Source: Chlorobaculum limnaeum
GTDB lineage: Bacteria > Bacteroidota > Chlorobiia > Chlorobiales > Chlorobiaceae
Assembly (NCBI RefSeq): GCF_001747405.1
Contig: NZ_CP017305.1
Span: forward strand, 1,568,001-1,632,000
Direction: 5' to 3'
Length of the DNA stretch: 64,000 nt
The notes beneath the pieces were generated by a model. That model saw only the letters and a list, made by a program, of their open reading frames with translations. It was not told where the DNA came from and made no database searches. This document shows, one piece after another, positions 60,390 through 64,000 of this stretch; the first letter of the stretch is position 1; every line of letters starts with the position of its first letter. A program made the position numbers and the translations under genes.

Positions 60390-61388
60390 ATGAGCGGCAG
60401 GCAGCGGCATGAACCCACGGTCGAGGAGTTTGTCGAGGGGATCAGGGGCGGCAACCGCCACCTACTGAGCCGCGCCATCACGCTCGTCGAGTCGAGCCGC
60501 CCGGAGCACGAGCGGCTGGCCCACCAGATTCTCGACCGCTGCCTCGGCAGTGAACGCACTTCGATCCGCGTCGGCGTGACCGGGTCGCCGGGGGCGGGGA
60601 AGAGCACCTTCATCGAAGCGCTGGGGCTTCATCTCACCGACGCGGGCAAGCGCGTCGCCGTGCTCGCCATCGACCCGAGCAGCTCCCGCTCGAAGGGCAG
60701 CATCCTCGGCGACAAGTCGCGCATGGAGAAGCTTGCCGCCCGCCCGGAAGCCTTCATCCGCCCGACGGCCACGTCGGGCTTTCTCGGCGGCGCCGCGCCG
60801 CGAACGCACGAAACCATCCTGCTTTGCGAAGCCGCCGGCTACGAGGTGATCATCGTCGAAACGGTTGGCGTCGGCCAGTCGGAGATCGTGGTGAACTCGA
60901 TGGTGGATTTCATTTTGCTGCTCATGCTGCCCGGATCGGGCGACGAACTGCAAGGCATCAAGCGCGGCATCATGGAGATCGCTGACGCCATCGCCATCAA
61001 CAAGGCGGATGGTGACCGCCGCAGGATTGCCGAGATTTCGAAAGGCGACTTCGAATCGGCGCTGAGACTGTTGCCGGAGAAGCATCCGGGATGGGAGCGG
61101 AAAGTGCTGCTCACCTCGGCGCTCGAAGGCGCTGGCATCGGCGAAGTGTGGGAAAACATCGAGGCGTTCGCCGCCGCGATGCGGCGAAGCGGCGAGTGGC
61201 GCGAGCAGCGCCGCGAGCAGTTGCGCCACCTGCTCCACGCCATCGCCGAAGAGCGCCTGAAACGCGAATTCTACAACGCCCCGGCGGTCAAAGCCGCCAA
61301 AGCGCAGGTCGAGCAACAGGTGGTCGTGGGATCGCTCAGCCCCTTCACTGGAGCGCTGAAGTTGCTGGAGGCTTTTCGGGGGAAATGA
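60390..61388 (+). CDS. meaB: Methylmalonyl-CoA mutase-associated GTPase MeaB
   Basis: A 332-residue G3E GTPase. Walker A is GVTGSPGAGKST, switch region VLAIDPSSSRSKGSILGDKSRM, G3 VETVGVGQSE, and G4 NKAD. MeaB protects and reloads the mutase cofactor. It follows mutB by 19 bases. Confidence 0.96.
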   Translation: MSGRQRHEPTVEEFVEGIRGGNRHLLSRAITLVESSRPEHERLAHQILDRCLGSERTSIRVGVTGSPGAGKSTFIEALGLHLTDAGKRVAVLAIDPSSSRSKGSILGDKSRMEKLAARPEAFIRPTATSGFLGGAAPRTHETILLCEAAGYEVIIVETVGVGQSEIVVNSMVDFILLLMLPGSGDELQGIKRGIMEIADAIAINKADGDRRRIAEISKGDFESALRLLPEKHPGWERKVLLTSALEGAGIGEVWENIEAFAAAMRRSGEWREQRREQLRHLLHAIAEERLKREFYNAPAVKAAKAQVEQQVVVGSLSPFTGALKLLEAFRGK

Positions 61389-61442
61389 TCCGACGGAAGG
61401 GAAAATGATCTGACGGATCGAAAAAAGTCCTCAACCCACCCA

Positions 61443-61470
61443 GGGCGAACACACAGGTTCGCCCCTACAG
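61443..61470. repeat. GCCCCTAC-type palindromic repeat
   Basis: GGGCGAAC...GTTCGCCC arms with CCTACAG after them, between convergent meaB and the universal stress gene. It has no T run but is well placed for a bidirectional stop. Confidence 0.65.
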
Positions 61471-61498
61471 ATAGTAATTCATAATTCTCCCCCCTCCC

Positions 61499-61957
61499 CT
61501 ATTCTTCGCTGATGAACTCCTTTTCGTTGGCCTTGACGATCAGCACGGGTACGGCGGCTTTGCGTATCACCGCTTCGGCGACGCTGCCCATGAGGAGCCT
61601 GCTCAGGCCGGTCTTGCCGTGCGAGCCCATGATGAGCAGGTTTACATCGAGTTCGGCCACATGCTGAAGAATCGACTCGGCAGGCAAGCCAATCGTCACA
61701 TCGGCGCTCACATCGATACCGGCGGTTTCAGCCTCTTTGACCATAGGAATGAAATCCTCCCTCGCTGCGGCAGCGAGATCTTCTTCGAGCGGAATGTAGT
61801 TCAGGCTCATCTCCGCGGCTATCGGACGCGGCTCTATCACGTTCAGCAGAATCACCTTCGACCCCATAGATTTGGCGAACTCACAGGCATACCGGTACGC
61901 ATTCTTCGATGCGTCGGAAAAGTCCATCGGACAGAGAATCGACTTTATGGTAATCAT
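61499..61957 (-). CDS. Universal stress protein (UspA family)
   Basis: A 152-residue Usp domain. ATP-binding marks are PMDFSDASKNA at the start and GSHGKTGLSRLLMGSVAE (the G-2x-G-9x-G(S/T) motif) near the end. It is an ATP-binding stress-response protein whose exact role is unknown. Confidence 0.94.
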   Translation of the reverse strand: MITIKSILCPMDFSDASKNAYRYACEFAKSMGSKVILLNVIEPRPIAAEMSLNYIPLEEDLAAAAREDFIPMVKEAETAGIDVSADVTIGLPAESILQHVAELDVNLLIMGSHGKTGLSRLLMGSVAEAVIRKAAVPVLIVKANEKEFISEE

Positions 61958-61993
61958 GGCCGTATAGTTTGATGGTTGAACAAGAAAACTGAC

Positions 61994-62743
61994 TCAGGAT
62001 TTTTTATCGAAAAAGACCTTGAAAAGATCGACCGGCACCGGGAAAATCGTGGTCGAGTTGTTCTCGGTGGCGATATCCTGCAAGGTCTGGAGATAGCGCA
62101 ATTGCAACGCCGCCGGGTTCTGCGCGATGATCGCCGCAGCTTCGGAGAGCCGTTGGGCCGCCTGGAACTCGCCCTCGGCGTTGATGATCTTCGAGCGCCG
62201 TTCACGCTCGGCCTCGGCCTGCTTGGCCATCGCGCGGCGCATCTCCTCGGGCAGATCGATCTCCTTCACCTCGACCTTGCCGACCTTCACGCCCCACGGC
62301 GCGGTATCCTTGTCGAGAATGGACTGGATGCGCTCGTTGATCTCGTCGCGCTCGGCGAGCAGGTTGTCCATCTCCCCCTGCCCGCAAACGCTGCGCAGGG
62401 TGGTCTGGGCAAGCTGCGAGGTGGCGAAGTGAAAATCGGCCACATCGATGATCGCCTTGATCGGGTCGAGCACGCGGAAATAGACCACGGCACTCACCTT
62501 CACCGACACGTTGTCGCGCGTGATGATGTCCTGCGGCGGCACGTCGAGCGTCACGGTACGCAGATCGACCCGCACCATCCGGTCGATGTAGGGAATCAGG
62601 ATGATGAGGCCCGGCCCTTTTGCCCCGATGATCCTGCCAAGGCGGAAAATGACCGCCCGCTCGTATTCGGGCATGATCTTGACCGCGGAGACGAAAAACG
62701 CCACCGCAAGCACCAGTAAAATCAGGATATTCATCGAAAGCAT
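61994..62743 (-). CDS. SPFH-domain membrane protein (slipin / stomatin-like)
   Basis: A 249-residue protein with one N-terminal membrane segment ([17 protein letters not shown]) and an SPFH/band-7 domain: [35 protein letters not shown], and [24 protein letters not shown]. It is one base from the NfeD gene, a pairing in which the NfeD protease cuts the slipin's C-terminus; the C-terminal tail here contains Ala/Gln-rich coiled-coil. Confidence 0.94.
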   Translation of the reverse strand: MLSMNILILLVLAVAFFVSAVKIMPEYERAVIFRLGRIIGAKGPGLIILIPYIDRMVRVDLRTVTLDVPPQDIITRDNVSVKVSAVVYFRVLDPIKAIIDVADFHFATSQLAQTTLRSVCGQGEMDNLLAERDEINERIQSILDKDTAPWGVKVGKVEVKEIDLPEEMRRAMAKQAEAERERRSKIINAEGEFQAAQRLSEAAAIIAQNPAALQLRYLQTLQDIATENNSTTIFPVPVDLFKVFFDKKS

Positions 62744-62744
62744 A

Positions 62745-64000
62745 TCACCCCTCCCTGCTTTTTTGTTTCACATTGAGTTTCATTCCCTCGACCCCCGTCA
62801 CCAAAACCGGCGCTCCGGCGGGAATCGAAACGTTTGCCGAAGCGTCCCACAGTTCGCCATGCACGAAAACCTTGCCGCTCCTGCCCTCGCTGATGGCCTG
62901 CTCGACCGTGCCCGTCTCGCCGACCAGCCCCTCCATGCCGGAGAGCGCCTTGCGTCGGGTCGAGCGAAGCACCATAAAGACAAGTAACAGGACTGTCGCC
63001 GAAAATGAAAGAAAAAGAGGCAGAAAAACCCACCAGTCGATGACGAGACCAATTTCCGGCTGATTGAAGACCATCACCGAACCGATGAAAAGCGCGACAA
63101 GACCGGCAATAGCGAGAGCGCCGCCGCTGACGACGAAGAGTTCGAGTCCGAAAAAAAGGATGGCGAGCAGGATGAGCAGAAGGCCGGTCACGTTGACCGA
63201 CAGCAGTTGCATGGCCCACGCGCCGAGCACGAGGGCAATCGCGCCGGCCACGCCGGGAAAGATTGCGCCGGGCGTCGTAAGTTCGAAATAGAGCCCGGCG
63301 ATACCGAGAAGCAGCAGAAAATAGGCGATATTGGGATCGGCGATGGTCATCATCACCTCCTCCCTGAAGGTGGGTTCGGCAGCCCGCACCGTCATGCCCG
63401 ACGTGCGGATGGTCACGGCTCCGGCGGAGGTCGTCACCGTGCGCCCGTCGAGAAAGGCAAGCAGTTCGCTGCGGCTTGGGGCGACGGTATCGATCACGCC
63501 CGCCACGAGGGCCTCCGACGCGGTCGAGGCGATGCTCTCCCGCACGGCCCGTTCGGCCCACACAGGATTGCGGCCCCGCTTCTGCGCGAGGCTGCGGGCG
63601 AACGCCGCGAGATCGTTTTCGATCTTGGCGTTCATGACGCTCTTCTTTTCGACTTCGCCGCCGATGCCAACCGGATGCGCCGCGCCGGTCTCGGTGCCGG
63701 GAGCCATCGCCGCCACATGCGCGGAGAGCAAGAGCAGCGCCCCCGCCGAAGCCGCCTGCGCCCCGGAGGGCGCGACATAGACGACGACCGGTACCTTCGA
63801 GGCCATCACCCCCTGCACCATCTGGCGGAGAGAGGCGACCAGCCCACCCGGCGTATCGAGCTCGACCAGGAGCAGCGTATCGCCATCCCGGTTCGCCTCG
63901 TCGAGCACCCGCTGGAACCACGCCGCACTGCCGGGATTGACACTCCCCTTCAGCGACATGGTGCGTATCTGAGCCGATTCGCCTCGAACAGGAATGATCG
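62745..64000 (-). CDS. NfeD-type membrane-bound serine protease (partial, runs off the window)
   Basis: The N-terminus is missing: the frame is still open at 64000 ([13 protein letters not shown] precedes the internal Met at 63959). A ClpP-like domain has [16 protein letters not shown] and the catalytic Ser in [10 protein letters not shown], with the region [22 protein letters not shown] following. Four to five membrane segments ([41 protein letters not shown]) come next, and the C-terminal NfeD OB-fold ([23 protein letters not shown]). Acts with the SPFH protein in membrane quality control. Confidence 0.92.
   Translation of the reverse strand, partial: IIPVRGESAQIRTMSLKGSVNPGSAAWFQRVLDEANRDGDTLLLVELDTPGGLVASLRQMVQGVMASKVPVVVYVAPSGAQAASAGALLLLSAHVAAMAPGTETGAAHPVGIGGEVEKKSVMNAKIENDLAAFARSLAQKRGRNPVWAERAVRESIASTASEALVAGVIDTVAPSRSELLAFLDGRTVTTSAGAVTIRTSGMTVRAAEPTFREEVMMTIADPNIAYFLLLLGIAGLYFELTTPGAIFPGVAGAIALVLGAWAMQLLSVNVTGLLLILLAILFFGLELFVVSGGALAIAGLVALFIGSVMVFNQPEIGLVIDWWVFLPLFLSFSATVLLLVFMVLRSTRRKALSGMEGLVGETGTVEQAISEGRSGKVFVHGELWDASANVSIPAGAPVLVTGVEGMKLNVKQKSREG

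Overview
The window looks like a chromosomal segment of a green sulfur bacterium (Chlorobiaceae, most like Chlorobaculum). The basis is high-GC coding sequence, a CrtP/CrtQ-type carotenoid desaturase beside recR and ybaB, a split transketolase half, class I fumarase and a biotin-dependent C3/C4 carboxylase suited to a reductive TCA lifestyle, and a propionate/methylmalonyl-CoA operon. This is inferred from gene content only.

Layout. 1-3.5 kb: a zinc-ribbon/leucine-rich-repeat protein, a frameshifted DUF262-HNH gene and a HicB-like small protein. 3.6-12.7 kb: pyruvate carboxylase B/oxaloacetate decarboxylase-type subunit, fumarase, an APH-like/P-loop kinase fusion, a ferritin-like/VIT1 metal transporter and htpG, with two composite palindromic repeat clusters between them. 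13-15.4 kb: three secreted proteins of unknown function, two of them tandem paralogues. 15.9-18.5 kb: NeuB-type synthase, KdsC-like phosphatase, a phased cluster of DnaA-box-like motifs, and inorganic pyrophosphatase. 18.6-22.5 kb: AGCS symporter, aldose dehydrogenase lipoprotein bracketed by diverged direct repeats, and a pentapeptide-TIR protein. 22.6-29.2 kb: RF3, CopA, a SagB-type nitroreductase and an ArsR-regulated metal permease.

29.4-41.9 kb is a type I secretion locus read on the minus strand: outer-membrane protein, 1151-residue RTX/VCBS adhesin-like substrate, two different tandem ABC transporters, HlyD, TolC, a frameshifted glycosyltransferase and a small helical protein. 42.4-47.1 kb holds tRNA-Pro, tRNA-Arg, a carotenoid desaturase, recR, ybaB, a transketolase C-terminal half and ksgA. 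At 47.2-51.6 kb an ISL3-type element has cut off the 5' end of a PEP-CTERM gene, and a low-GC TPR gene carries two frameshifts.

52.2-61.4 kb is an operon-like run for propionate to succinyl-CoA: propionyl-CoA synthetase, methylmalonyl-CoA epimerase, an AccA-AccD fused carboxyltransferase, mutase small and large subunits, and MeaB. The window closes with UspA, a slipin/SPFH protein and an NfeD-type membrane protease that runs off the edge.

Three genes are broken by single-base length changes in short A/T homopolymers (four sites). This is either real decay or phase variation, or a sequencing artefact, and it should be settled before these genes are called pseudogenes.
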